This document shows, piece by piece, positions 1-10,790 of a DNA stretch of 64,000 nt. This DNA is from Inia geoffrensis (Eukaryota; Chordata; Mammalia; Artiodactyla; Iniidae). How positions within the stretch are numbered: position 1 is the stretch's first letter; the number at the start of each line of letters is the position of its first letter. The translations under genes were made by a program, and so were the position numbers. The DNA is taken from contig CM070901.1 of the NCBI GenBank assembly GCA_036417435.1, positions 52,421,001-52,485,000 on the forward strand, written 5' to 3'. Under the pieces are notes generated by a model. It ran no database searches. It saw nothing but the letters and a program-made list of their open reading frames with translations, and was not told where the DNA came from.

Positions 1-659
1 TAGACTCTTCCTAGAACTGTGGTTAAAAATTCCAGGAAAACCACGTAGACTGTGGATGAGGATTATTCCTGTTAAAATATAAATGTAGTGTCTTCAAGAC
101 TTTTAAAAACCTTTAAAGGTATATGGATATTAATTTTTAAATGCAAAGTGCCATGAAGCATGAAGGAGAAATCCCAAGGAAAAAATGATCTCCGGATTGG
201 AGGAGGAGTTGAGAGGCAGTGTTACTGCTTCCCTTTGGACAGAGAGACAAAGATTTACAAAAGCAAACTTGAATGTATAGTGAATGCAGAAAGAAAGGAG
301 TGAAGAAACCAAAAGATATGTTTGAATAGAATGACACAGCAAGCAATAACCGAAATGGTGCCTGGATTGTGTAGAAGCTAAATACAGTCTGCATGAGGAC
401 TCCTGTCACAGGTTGAAGAAACGAGACAGACAAGTCAAAATGTCCCAGATAAGAACCAGGTTCACATGCTAGTCTGGGAAGCCCCAATGTTAACGGCATA
501 CTAATCAGGAGCTGGCTGGTGAATTAATGAAGCGGAGGAAAAGAGATCCCTGAAGGAGTAGTATTTGTGGAGCTATTAACCAATATTAGCAACAGAGCTA
601 CTCCATGCTTTAACACCTGAACGTGTAGAAAACATTAACTTCCTTTGTAGAAAACATTA
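1..659. other. Intergenic, nothing recognised
   Basis: AT-rich sequence with short frames only on the minus strand. I see no gene, RNA or young repeat here. Confidence 0.5.
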
Positions 660-1095
660 ACTTCATTAATTGATTCAACAGATACTTATTAAGGACTTGC
701 TATGTGCAAGGCTTATGATAGGTGCTGGAAACACAATAAAGATTAAGCCCTTGTCCCATAGAGTTTTCATCATATAGGGAAGATTTAACACAATACATCA
801 ATAAATATATAAGAATATATGCTGTCATTAGCACAATAAGGACAACACACAGGGAGCTGTGATTGAGAAAAATGAGTAGAGATGGGCTTACTTGATAGAG
901 TGGTTTGGGAAGGCCTCCCTGGGAGAACTGAAAAGTAAAGAATCAGTCATAAAAAGAGTTGTGGGGAGGGAGTTGCAACTTGTGAAGGCAAAGGAGACAG
1001 CAGGCCCAGAGGGTGAGACAGCTTGGTATGTTCTAGAAACTAATAGCAGGCAGCCTGGTGGGAGACGTGGTATTGTTGAAGTGTGAGGGAACTGT
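660..1095. repeat. Old interspersed repeat, family not assigned
   Basis: It begins with a motif of the type ATTCAACAGATACTTATTAA followed by 'tgctatgtgcaaggc' and ends in a segment like 'gggaaggcctccctgggag'. This pairing recurs widely in mammalian genomes; I recognise the motif but cannot name the family with certainty. The 64-residue frame inside it is not a gene. Confidence 0.5.
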
Positions 1096-1125
1096 AGCCA
1101 GCTGGAGATCAAAATGGGAGCTTTA

Positions 1126-1266
1126 GGAGAAATCTCTGGTGGTCCAGTGGTTAAGACTCTGAACTTTCACTGCAGGGGGCATGGGTTCGATCCCTGGTCA
1201 GGAAACTAAGATCCCACATGTCATGCGGTGCAGCCAAAAAAAAAACAAAAAAAAACAAAAAAAAAA
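1126..1266 (+). mobile_element. Short CHR-type tRNA-derived SINE
   Basis: The element has a tRNA-like head (TCTCTGGTGGTCCAGTGGTT, then GGGTTCGATCCCTGGTC, the B box) and an A-rich tail with C interruptions. It is flanked by a perfect 16-bp target-site duplication, caaaatgggagcttta, at 1110-1125 and 1267-1282. It belongs to the shorter subtype lacking the long GC-rich body seen in other copies. Confidence 0.9.
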
Positions 1267-1282
1267 CAAAATGGGAGCTTTA

Positions 1283-2569
1283 TTGCTGAAAAAAGCCAGA
1301 TCAGAGGGTGTGGCCTAGCTCTCTGGGTAAGTGGTTTGTTAATACACCTAAGAAATAAACTTGCCCACCCATGCCTGCTTGGAAGATACCAGCTTCCCCA
1401 GCTGGACCTGGACCTGCAGTTTCCCCCATGGAGAAACAGAAGATGAGTCTTGCCAGTGAGTAGGCTGCCACCCCAAAAAGAGAGAAAAAAGAAGGGGCTG
1501 GACCATGTGACTCAATTCCTTCTCCCAAACCTACCAGAAAAGAAGTCGTTCTTCTTCCTGTGGGCAGCAGAGGCCAGGAGGCTGATTCAAATGGTGGTCC
1601 ATTCATTTAGAAACTTGAAGCCAAATAAGGTTTTTCCTCCACAACAGCTACTTAGGTTTGTGCCTAACTGTGTGTTTGGGCTAGAGAATGCAGAAAGGAA
1701 GGAATAAGATACCTCAGTAAAATGGAAAAGACTGTGGCTTTTGATGGGAGAAACCCCTCACAATCCTCACCAACATTTTTTCCCTTTGGATGGTGTCAGC
1801 CAACAGCACCCATCAGAGATCACGGCAGAGATGGGTAAGGTAGAGCTCTGTTTTGGTTTTAATCCAGTTATGGCTAAACCGGATGTACAAGGGGAAATGC
1901 CGTCCATTAGTATTTAAGTTAGGCTAATGTCGTAGCTGATTCCTATGTCTTTGAACTCCGGCTATTGTGGTTATAGGCATGCAGGTATGTGCCTGGCCAG
2001 CATGCATTCCCTGTCCCTCCCTTAGTGTGTAAACGTCACTGGCTGCTTTTATATCTATCCATAGTGTCTCATTCCGTTATAGAAATTCCATTTTTGCTGT
2101 TTGACTTACTGATTAATAAGGTTAAGAAGAGAGCCATTCCACCTTGTTGGGTTCAGGCCAATAAGAAAAGTTACCTCTTCCGTATTTCATTCAAAACCTC
2201 TATCCTCCTTCCCAAATATTGTGGTTGCTGGGAAGCAACCTGCCCAGAGGGAAAAAATCCTAGTTAGAGTGAAAAGAGCCCTTCGTCCTTTGGGAAAGCA
2301 GACTGGGCTCACTCTGATTCACACGCAGTGAAATCCTGCTTATCCCAGTGTTTCCTGTTGTGTCCCCTAGGATCCATTAGCAGTGAATTTCTTGGCATTT
2401 GTGGCTGGCAGAAATGAGATCAGCCAGGCCCAACATGCTCCAGTCCACTGAGGGTTGAATTTCAGCTCAGGGTTGCACTTCCCAGTAACTGGTTGGGAGC
2501 AGCGTTCTCCCTAAAGGAGCTGTAGTAGTCCAGTCAAAAGTGACCCTTTAGTGTCCACTGGATATTGCC
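1283..2569. other. Intergenic, nothing recognised
   Basis: Sequence of mixed composition, without a recognisable gene or repeat. Frames of 70-100 codons occur on both strands but show no protein signature. Confidence 0.45.
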
Positions 2570-3430
2570 CTCAGTAAGACAATTATTATTCTTTAAAAAA
2601 AAAAAAAAAATTTGATTTTGACAAAATGTGCATAATTCAAAAAGCTCAATGGTTCTATGAGGTTTACAATGAAATCCTTAGTACCTTGCCCCAGCCCCAG
2701 ATTCTTACCCCCCAGAGGCAATCACTTTCAATTATTTAATCCTTCCTTTGGTGGTTACCTCAATAATGTTAAATAACATGCTTACACTGCTAGTTTTTCA
2801 ATGGTAGGCATAATCTATCGATTTTTCTAGTACGAAAAATTGAGATTTGACTCTCTGATGCATACATACACGTAGTCACACATGTGCACGCACACATGCA
2901 CTCACACACGCACACACGTACACGTACACACATGCACACACGTACACCCTTCTTCCCTTCATTCTCCTACTACAATTATATCACGATTTTTCCTGGGATC
3001 AACTCGCATTGTTTACTTACTGCGAGGTTATAAATAAGATGCTTATACTGCTGAGTCATACAGAACACTAGGATTTTTATTTTCTTGTGCAATTTTTCCC
3101 CTGAAGTGAATACTTTGCCTAAATTATCTTTTCAACCAGCTATACATGCAACTATCTTGAATTCATCCCCAAAGCAGATCTCCTCTCAAATGCTTCAAAA
3201 CACATGGGGTAATCTCTCGTTACTCCTTTTCTTGGAAGCATCCGTCCTGGAGCCTTCATCCTCTCCTGCCATTAGATGGTTGCTCTCTGTGTCTGCTTCC
3301 AGTTACCCTCCTGGCAACTTCTTTAACCTACAGTATACACAGGAGTTACACTTTCGTATGTGTTGGGGCCCCTGGTTGCCTAGATCCTTTTTTCCCCTTT
3401 CTAGGTTTACTCTTAGATCTAACCAGTAGC
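2570..3430. repeat. Probable old L1-derived sequence with an AC-rich tract
   Basis: Downstream of an A-run at 2596-2610 the text (pattern 'acaaaatgtgcataattcaaaa' type) resembles 3' ends of old L1 subfamilies. An imperfect (AC)n/ACGC tract occupies about 2866-2945. Assignment is by eye and weak. Confidence 0.4.
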
Positions 3431-3477
3431 TTTCCAAAAAGGGTACATGAATTGGAGATACATTTCAGATAACTTTT

Positions 3478-3686
3478 TTTTTTTTTTTTTTTTGCGGTAC
3501 GTGGGCCTCTCACTGTTGTGGCCTTTCCCGTTGCGGGGCACAGGCTCCGGACGCACAGGCTCAGCGGCCATGGCTCACGGGCCTAGCCCCTCCGCGTCAT
3601 GTGGGACCTTCCCAGACCGGGGCACGAACTCGCATCCCCTGCATCGGCAGGCGGACTCTCAATCACTGCGCCACCAGGGAAGCCCT
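3478..3686 (-). mobile_element. CHR-type SINE (reverse orientation)
   Basis: A T-run at 3474-3493 (the poly-A tail read backwards) is followed by the GC-rich body and ends with CCACCAGGGAAGCCC, the reverse complement of the tRNA-like head. An 11-bp target-site duplication, agataactttt, flanks it at 3467-3477 and 3687-3697. The 81-residue frame across it is typical of these SINEs and not a gene. Confidence 0.93.
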
Positions 3687-3699
3687 AGATAACTTTTAT

Positions 3700-4319
3700 A
3701 TCTGAAAAAAATCATTATTCTATTCTAAGAGATTGAACACAGAAATAGTTTTTCCTCCGCAACTTGAAGTCATCTGTCCATTGTCTTCTAGTTTCCTATG
3801 TGACTACTGAAAAAATCTAAGATTGGTTTTATCTGAATTTTTAATATTTAATCTATTTTTTTTCTCTATTGAAAGCATTTAAGATTTTATCATTTTGCCA
3901 GAAACCCTGGAATTTCATAATACTGTGTCTGTATGTCCTTTTTCATTCTAGTAGGTACTTTCATTCTAGAAACTCAGGACTTTCAGTTCTGGGAAATTGT
4001 CTCAAATTACTTCTCTAATAATTTCCTCCTCTCACATTCTCTTTTCTTTTTCTGGAACACCAATTTTGTCTTTTTTTTCGGATGGAACTACTGGGTTGAT
4101 CCTATTGATTTTGGGGCAGGGGAGTGGGTTATTTTGTTTGTTTGTTTTTACATATTCTTTCCTATTCTTTCTTATTCTCTCCCCATGTGTTTTGCTTTCC
4201 GGAAGATTTCCTCGACTTTATTTTTCAGTAATGAATGTTTCATTTCTGTAATTGTAGTTTTAAATCCCAGCAACTCTTTTTTGTTCTCTGAATGTTCCTT
4301 TTTACGGCCTCTTACAGCA
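3700..4319. repeat. Old L1/HAL1-like sequence, antisense
   Basis: T-rich sequence. In reverse complement the 4220-4310 part reads like an L1 ORF1-type helical stretch (gaacattcagagaacaaa... pattern). The 130-residue plus-strand frame at 3933-4325 is very Phe/Ser-rich, as expected from antisense A-rich L1 coding DNA. Subfamily not assigned. Confidence 0.4.
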
Positions 4320-4580
4320 GCATAGTTTGCATGTTGGTTGAGCTTATAAACTGAACAAGCAGATTGCCTGGGTGCAAACTGCAGCTCAACTACTTAACCA
4401 GCTGTGTTAACATTTGACAACATACTTACACCCTCTGTGTCTCAGTTTCCTCAACTGTAAAACGGGGACAGTAACAGCACCCACTTCATGCAGGGTTATT
4501 GTGAGGACTCAGTAAGTTACTCTGAAAGCACTTGCCTCGCATATAGTAAGTGCTCAGTACATGTCAGCTCTTATTATTAT
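4320..4580 (+). repeat. MIR SINE
   Basis: Nearly the whole MIR consensus is recognisable: the GATTGCCTGGGTG segment, CTCAGTTTCCTCA followed by 'ctgtaaaacgggg', GTTATTGTGAGGA and the 3' AGTAAGTGCTCAGTA end. This is an ancient tRNA-derived repeat shared by mammals. Confidence 0.8.
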
Positions 4581-4764
4581 GTATGTTATCTCTTCTTTCA
4601 TCTTTCTGAAAATATTAATTACAGGGTTTTTTTGTTCTTGAAAATCTCTTTTTGTTTCCTGCTTCGTCTCTGCATTCTTTTTTTTTTTTTTTCTGTTCAT
4701 TTTGGTCTCTTTCTTTCATGAGGCTCTCCTCCAACATTTCAGAATCTTTTAAAATGCTGATTAG

Positions 4765-5111
4765 GGCTTTCCTGGTGGCGCAGTGGTTGGGAGTCTGCCT
4801 GCCAGTGCAGGGGAAACGGGTTCAATCCCTGGTCTGGGAGGATCCCACATGCCGCGGAGCAGCTGGGCCCGTGTGCCATGGCTGCTGAGCCTGCACTCTG
4901 GAGCCTGAGAGCCACAACTGCTGAGCCCAAGTGCTGCAACTACTGAGGCCTGTGTGCCTAGAGCCCGTGCTCCACAGTGGGAGAGGCCACCTCAATGAGA
5001 AGCCCGCGCACTGCAACGAAGAGTAGCCCCCGCTCGCCACAACTAGAGAGAGCCCGCACGCAGCAACGAAGACCCAATGCAGCCAAAAATAATTAATTAA
5101 TTAATTAATTT
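4765..5111 (+). mobile_element. Long CHR-type SINE
   Basis: It starts with GGCTTTCCTGGTGGCGCAGT and extends through the GC-rich body into a longer 3' part (AACGAAGAGTAGCCCCCGCT) and an (AATT)n tail. A perfect 18-bp target-site duplication, ttttaaaatgctgattag, flanks it at 4747-4764 and 5112-5129. At about 347 bp it is a longer subtype than the other copies here. Confidence 0.93.
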
Positions 5112-5129
5112 TTTTAAAATGCTGATTAG

Positions 5130-6089
5130 ATGCTCTGATGCTTGCACCTGGCTTGTGCATGGGTGGGTTTCACTGTAGGTAATCTGCTGGACATTTCATT
5201 GTAGAGACCCCAAGTAGTATAGGTCTTGGGCTACTTAGTCTCTTGCCTGGGGGGTCTAAATCTGGCAGCCAGGGTTCTTGGAACTGAGCTGGGTAAGAGG
5301 CCCAGACCCTCCAGGGCACTCTGCCGACTTCTCTTCAGCCCACTGTTTTCAGCAGGTTGCCTCTGCTGGGCTTCATGTCCCTTAGCCAGGAGCCCCTCTT
5401 CAGAGACTCCACATCTGGCCTTCCACCGGGGTTGGGGCTGACAGTCACCTAGTTTTGCAGAATAACAGAGGGGATCTGGGAACCCATCTGCTTCTTACAT
5501 AGACATTTAACAAATCCTTTTGTTTTTAGCCCTGCCTGCACTCCCACTCCCAAAAACATCATTGCTTGCTATTCCTGGGCTTTTCTAGGCTCTGGCTTAC
5601 TGACCTGCTTGCCTCTGGACTTATCTCACTGCATGCTCTGGTTTTGCCCTTCTCTGACATGTGCTCAGTTTATTACCACTTGTTCATGCACTCTTTCTAG
5701 AGCTAAAATTCTGTGGCCATATCCCCCACTTAATCTTTCTTGACTCCCATGACTGTATGCAGTCTTTAAAACATCATCCCGTTTGTGAAGTTTCAGGAAG
5801 AGGCAGAGATACGCAGCTGTGTTCCTCTGCCACTCTTCACAATTGTACTTCTCAATGCATTTCTCATGATTCTGTGTTCTGCCTAGTGGACCATAAATAA
5901 TGAGGGCCACCATCCAGATAATTAATACATAGATTCCCTTGGTCTGTGAAGATGCTGCTACAAGTCATTGGTGAGGGATTTGAGCTATGAGTCTAGAGAG
6001 GGTATTTTCTTGATCAGTCGACAGGCTCTCGGTGTGTGATCAGCAGCTCACACGTGTGAACTGGTTGTCAAGGCTCAGGGGAGCAGCGT
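5130..6089. other. Intergenic, nothing clear
   Basis: The 5560-5760 part has CT-rich text reminiscent of L2 but too degraded to call. No gene signature seen. Confidence 0.35.
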
Positions 6090-6250
6090 GTTTTCCTTTG
6101 ATGGTGATTTACTGGCTGTATGACCTTGGACAATTACAGCCTCTGATTTCAATTCCTTCCCTTGTAAAGAAAACACACCTCTGCTTCTAAGTTTTGTGTT
6201 AGACTTAGAAATTGTAAACTGTAAAGCTCTGTACAAATAATGGGAAGCAT
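6090..6250 (+). repeat. Probable MIR fragment
   Basis: Contains 'ctggctgtatgaccttggac' and later 'cccttgtaaag', matching the order of the MIR core (tgtgaccttgggc then cctcatctgtaaaatg). Degraded. Confidence 0.5.
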
Positions 6251-6399
6251 TAGATTTTCATTGCTCCCCTTTCTTGGTTCCCAAACGTATCAATCTGTGC
6301 ACATTTATTTTACAGCACAAGCCACACTAGAATAAAATGTCTATCTTCCTGTCTTTCTCCCACATAAGACTGACTGAGTGGCTTCTAGACAAGCATACT

Positions 6400-6495
6400 G
6401 GTCATGATTTACTCACCTTGGTATCAGCAAGTCCTAGCCCTGTGCATGGTACATAATAGCTGTTCATTAAAATGTTGGCTGAATAAAAAGGAGAC
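6400..6495 (+). repeat. L2 3' end fragment
   Basis: The order 'ctgtgcatggtacataata' then 'tgttcattaaaatgttggctgaataaa' matches the L2 terminal 'gcctggcacatagtaggcgctcaataaatgttgaatgaa' pattern. Confidence 0.5.
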
Positions 6496-6499
6496 AGAG

Positions 6500-9225
6500 C
6501 TATCTGAACCCATAACCTTCATCTCCTTAGTTGTAACTTCTAACCAACTACATACACTTCCATAACTGAGAAAACCCATCCTTCATTAGCTCTGAGCAGC
6601 CATAGGCTGGTTCATACCTGCTGACATTGAATACCTGGTGGGAGACCTGAAAAATCACCCTTCTGCTAAGCCTGACTCCATATCCTATTACCCATCCCTC
6701 GAGCCATATGTTTAGAAACTTATATTTAATAAATACAGCAGCAGATCTGATTAGAGTGAGCCCAGTGATAGTAAAACTCGATTGCCAGGGAAATCAAGTT
6801 AGAATCCTGAATTGTTTTCATGTATTGCAATGGGCAATTGGAATGCCTGTTCCATATGGTGCAGACTTTGTCTGCGGATTGCACAGCTCATTCCCCATCA
6901 GATGGTCCCATTTGGGGTCAGTGATGATGGCAGGAAACAATGTGTAGAGGCAGGTGATCCCCAAGGGGGTCCATTGTATTTCAATCATCTCCCCTTGATG
7001 GCTGTTCCACTGCAGACCAACGGACTTTGGCACAGTTGGGCTTGCATCCTTGCATTTTTAATTGGCACGTTGGTATTTACGATGCTGGCTCTATGCAAGG
7101 TTTCAGAAAGACAGAGACAATGATGGGAAAAAAACAAATGCCTCATATAAAGGTTAGTGGAGATTGTTTCCGTGCTTCCAAAGACGGGGGTCGGTTCTTC
7201 TACCTGCACCAGTTCGCCTGTTTCCAGCTGTCACAGTTCTGAGGCACATCCACAGAGCTGCCAAGAGTTCAGCCGGAGAGGAGAGGGTCACCGGCTGCTC
7301 AGCCTCCAGAGTGACATTTGCCCTTCTCCGACCACCCTCCCATCCCCCAGAATGTACTCTCCTTCCTTCTTGAGGCTGCCTGGAGAGTTTGCCATCCTTT
7401 ACCCTGGTGGGAGGAAGTGGCTTCCTCTCCCACCGTTGAATGGAAATTTTAGAAACTTCTTTAAAGAGGTACCCCTCGGACTCACCTGTTCAGCTTATTA
7501 ATAAAGCAATTCTGTAGCTCCCGTGGGTGAAATGGCCTGCTATGAGCCCGAGGTCACTCTTTGAAAAAAGGACTCCATTCAGATCTCAAGAAGAGATGCA
7601 CACACCTCTCAGCATCCCTTGCTAAGGCTTTTGTGAATGCTTTTAGAGTCTATTACGGGGAGGCTGGCTTCGGCACATTACGAGCATCAATCGGGTTCAC
7701 ATAGCCATTCTCCCTGTCATAAAGGAGCATTCGTAGAATATTCAGCGGCATGGTGGAGACAGTAAGTCTGCTTCCCACCCCGGCCTCTTTCCCTTTCTTG
7801 TCCAGAGGAATCAGCTCAGTGAGGAACATATGGGTAGCCTAGCTTTAAGTAATTGCTCTGAAACCTGGCCTCTTGAGCCTGCAGCCACTTTTCTTCTGTG
7901 TCTGTCACATGTCCTTTATGGGTTCATTCTTCTCTCTAAGCATCCTTTCCATCTTGGAGTTATTTGCTCTGTTTCTTGCTCTCTTTATGAATTTTTTTCC
8001 TAAGAATCCACAGCCAGGAGAATTCATACAGCGGCTGTTCAACTGTCATGCAGACTGACTCCCTTGCTCAATGGCCAGGACACCAAGTCCTTTGCCCTCC
8101 ACAGAAAGGCTGAATACCTTCTAGCTGGAGTGTACAAACGTTTTGAAGTCATAGAGCTTTCTTATTTAAAAATCGAATTAAACCTCCTTGCTTGAGTGGT
8201 GGAGTCTTTCTTAATGGCCTACGTAAGGCAAGTGGCAATAAAGCAAAACAAGTGCTGCTTTACAGCCAACCATCCACTTGAAAGAGGTGTGTAAAATAAT
8301 GCTCATAGTCATAGCAACAAGTAGATATTAGGGAAGGAAGGCTGGAAACGGGGGTTGTAATAAAATGCAGCTTTCCCATTATTGTAATTCTGTATGTAAC
8401 CCCTACAAAACAAGAGGGAGGCATTTCCTTCCTGGGTGGGGGACAGCCACCACACTGACCGTACGCCTCTTTTTTGGACCTGGTCATTGATTATGCACAG
8501 ATGCGTGGTGAGGATGAGGCTGTCATCTGGAACTAGGTGAAAGGAAGGAGTCGGTAGCATTGCCTTCTACCATGTTTATCTCTTGCACTAATGCTAGAGG
8601 TACCCTGTCATAGTTGGACACAGTTATTATACTAGGCCCATCAACCATTGTCCAAGTCTTGGTCATTGCAGAAGAGCCATCTCAGAGAGACTCTTTACAC
8701 GTGGGCCTTGCTCTCTAGAGCAAAGCCTAGAGGCATTTCTGTATGCTGTAGGATGTTGGGTTTATATTTGGGGCCATATGCCAGTGGCTAGGAGCTAGGC
8801 AATGCAATATCCCTTCAGGGCACCCCAATGGACCTTCCCCCGAAAGTCCTTTGGCAGGAGCAGCATATAGTTTTATGTTTATATCCCTCTTGGCTTTCCT
8901 CTTTTGCTATCCCCAGCCTTCAGAAAGTCTTGTTTAAATACTCCCCCTGGTCGTAGCTGTGCTGCAGTGTTGGCACGACAGGATCCTGGCTCATGTTTGG
9001 TCAGAACATTAAGTAGGAGCAGTTCTGTCCCCAGAGGAGCAGTGGTGGCCCTAGTAATTAACAAAAGATTTCCCTTAGGCAGCATTTTCCAAAGTGGGTT
9101 GCATATAATGTGTGTTCTGTTTGGAAATTAATAAGCCTTATGGGAAAAAGAATGCCATGGTTAACCAGGTTTGGGGAATATTGGGTGAAGCATTTTAAAT
9201 GAGTTGACTCCTAGCAAGACTTCTT
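6500..9225. other. Largely unique intergenic sequence; candidate conserved noncoding block
   Basis: I recognise no transposon across most of this stretch. The parts 6810-7140 and 7500-7780 have a balanced composition without repeat motifs or long frames, which is how mammalian conserved noncoding elements often look. That is an inference only. A degraded MER-type motif may lie at 9080-9200. Confidence 0.35.
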
Positions 9226-9740
9226 AAGCCCTTTTAGTTTCCTGTGGTTCCTGTAACAAATTGCCACACACCTGGTGGCTTGCATTCTCACAGTTCTGGA
9301 GCCAGGAAGTCTGAAGTCAGTATCACTGAGCAGGGCTCAGTGGCTGAGCTGTGTTCTATCCATGAGCTCTAGGGGAGAATCTGTTCCTTGCCTCTTTCAG
9401 CTTCTGGTGGGTGTTTACATTTCTGGACTTGTGTTCACATCACTCCAGTCCTCAAGGCCAGCATCTTCAAACCCCTCTCTGCTCTATCTTCACAACGTCT
9501 TCTCCTCTGTGTGGGTGTGGATATGCGTGTGTGTGTGTGTTGTGTGAAATCTCCCTCTGCTTCCCTCTTATGAGGACACATGTGATTGCATTTAGAGCCC
9601 ACCCAGGATAAGCTACTCCTCTCAAGATCTTTAATTTAATCGTATCTTTTGCCATATTAGGTAATATTCAGAGGCTCCAGGGACTTGGAAATGAATATAA
9701 CTTTTTGCAGGGTCACTATTTAACTCACGATAGCCTTTAA
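9226..9740. repeat. Old interspersed repeat, family not assigned
   Basis: A pattern I recognise as repetitive in mammals: 'tgtaacaaattgccac', 'ggtggcttgcattctcac', 'agttctggagccaggaagtc', 'tctaggggagaatc', later 'gagcccacccagg'. A short GT tract lies at 9525-9545. Family name withheld because I cannot run a comparison. Confidence 0.55.
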
Positions 9741-10094
9741 TACATTACGAGTAGAGTGCATCTCTAGGATGAGGTAAGCATGAAGTGCTTCTTAAACCTC
9801 TATGATAAAACAACCCTCCTTTCAGGAAATTTTTGTAGGGCTGGTTTTCTGAGGAGCACACTTTGGGAAATTTCACCAAGGGAAGATGAGTCTAAGGGAA
9901 AAATGAAATCTGATCAGTGCAGCTGCCCTTCTCCTTGTAGATCTGTGTTTTATTTTACTGAGGAAGATGGCACTTTCCTTGCCTTAGGAGATACTATTAT
10001 TGCACAGATAAAATATGAAAAAAATATCATCAATTTCACAGGGACATCGAAGCCAAACTTCACAGATGAAGTGTCTCTAGAGAACAGTTAAAAT

Positions 10095-10265
10095 AGCATT
10101 GTATTTGGAGTTTCAAAACCTGGATTGGATTCCTGGTCCTCCTACATACAAGCTAAATGATGCTGGGGAAGTAATTAAACTTTTCTCATATATGAAATTG
10201 GGATATAACCATACCTAATTTGTTGTATCATGCGACTGCTGTGTCTAAAAGCACTTTATTAATTG
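10095..10265 (+). repeat. MIR SINE fragment
   Basis: Order and wording match MIR: 'aaaacctggattggattcctggtcctcctac', 'gctaaatgatgctgggg', 'tatgaaattgggatataa', with expected spacing. Confidence 0.65.
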
Positions 10266-10429
10266 TGAAAGTTTATGTAATCTAAGTAATTACTTTTATT
10301 CTGTGAGACCCAAGATTGAAAAAAAAAAAAATCATGTCCTATAGGATGATGAAGATGGTGCAGGTAGATTTCTACTGGTCTTCTCTGGAGGTCAAGTTGT
10401 TTTTGCTCAGTGAGACACCATAGCAACCT

Positions 10430-10510
10430 GACTATGCTTTCTTATCTACTGTTATATTTCGAATACTTGGCATCTAGTATGTGCTCAATAAATGTGGGAT
10501 GAATGAACTC
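10430..10510 (+). repeat. L2 3' end fragment
   Basis: 'ttggcatctagtatgtgctcaataaatg' followed by 'ggatgaatgaac' matches the L2 terminus. Confidence 0.6.
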
Positions 10511-10604
10511 TCCTTGCCTGGATTGCTACTCCCCAGTGTCAGTTCCACAGAATCCCTTAGACTGGAAGGGTCCTTGTATCCTTCTAGAGTATCATCTAGA
10601 ACAA

Positions 10605-10790
10605 TAGCTCTCGAATGCTGATCTGGGAACTGTTGAAGGCTGGCTACATGAGAATCTGCTGGAAACTGATTAAATATAGTTACCAGGCACCACCCTGGAG
10701 ATTCAGATTCAGTAGATCTGAGGTGGCACCTGGGAATCTGTATTTTTAACAAGTTCCCTGAGGGATGTGACGCAGCTTGTCCATAAACTG
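10605..10790 (+). repeat. MER5-like hAT MITE
   Basis: The block 'gagattcagattcagtagatc', 'tgaggtggcacctgggaatctg' and 'tttttaacaagttccc' follows the MER5A consensus order. MER5 is a short non-autonomous hAT-Charlie element common to placental mammals. Confidence 0.75.

Noticed and set aside
1126..1266. A functional tRNA gene from the A and B box-like sequence
   Set aside because: The tRNA-like part is the head of a SINE with an A-tail and target-site duplication; the cloverleaf is not intact.
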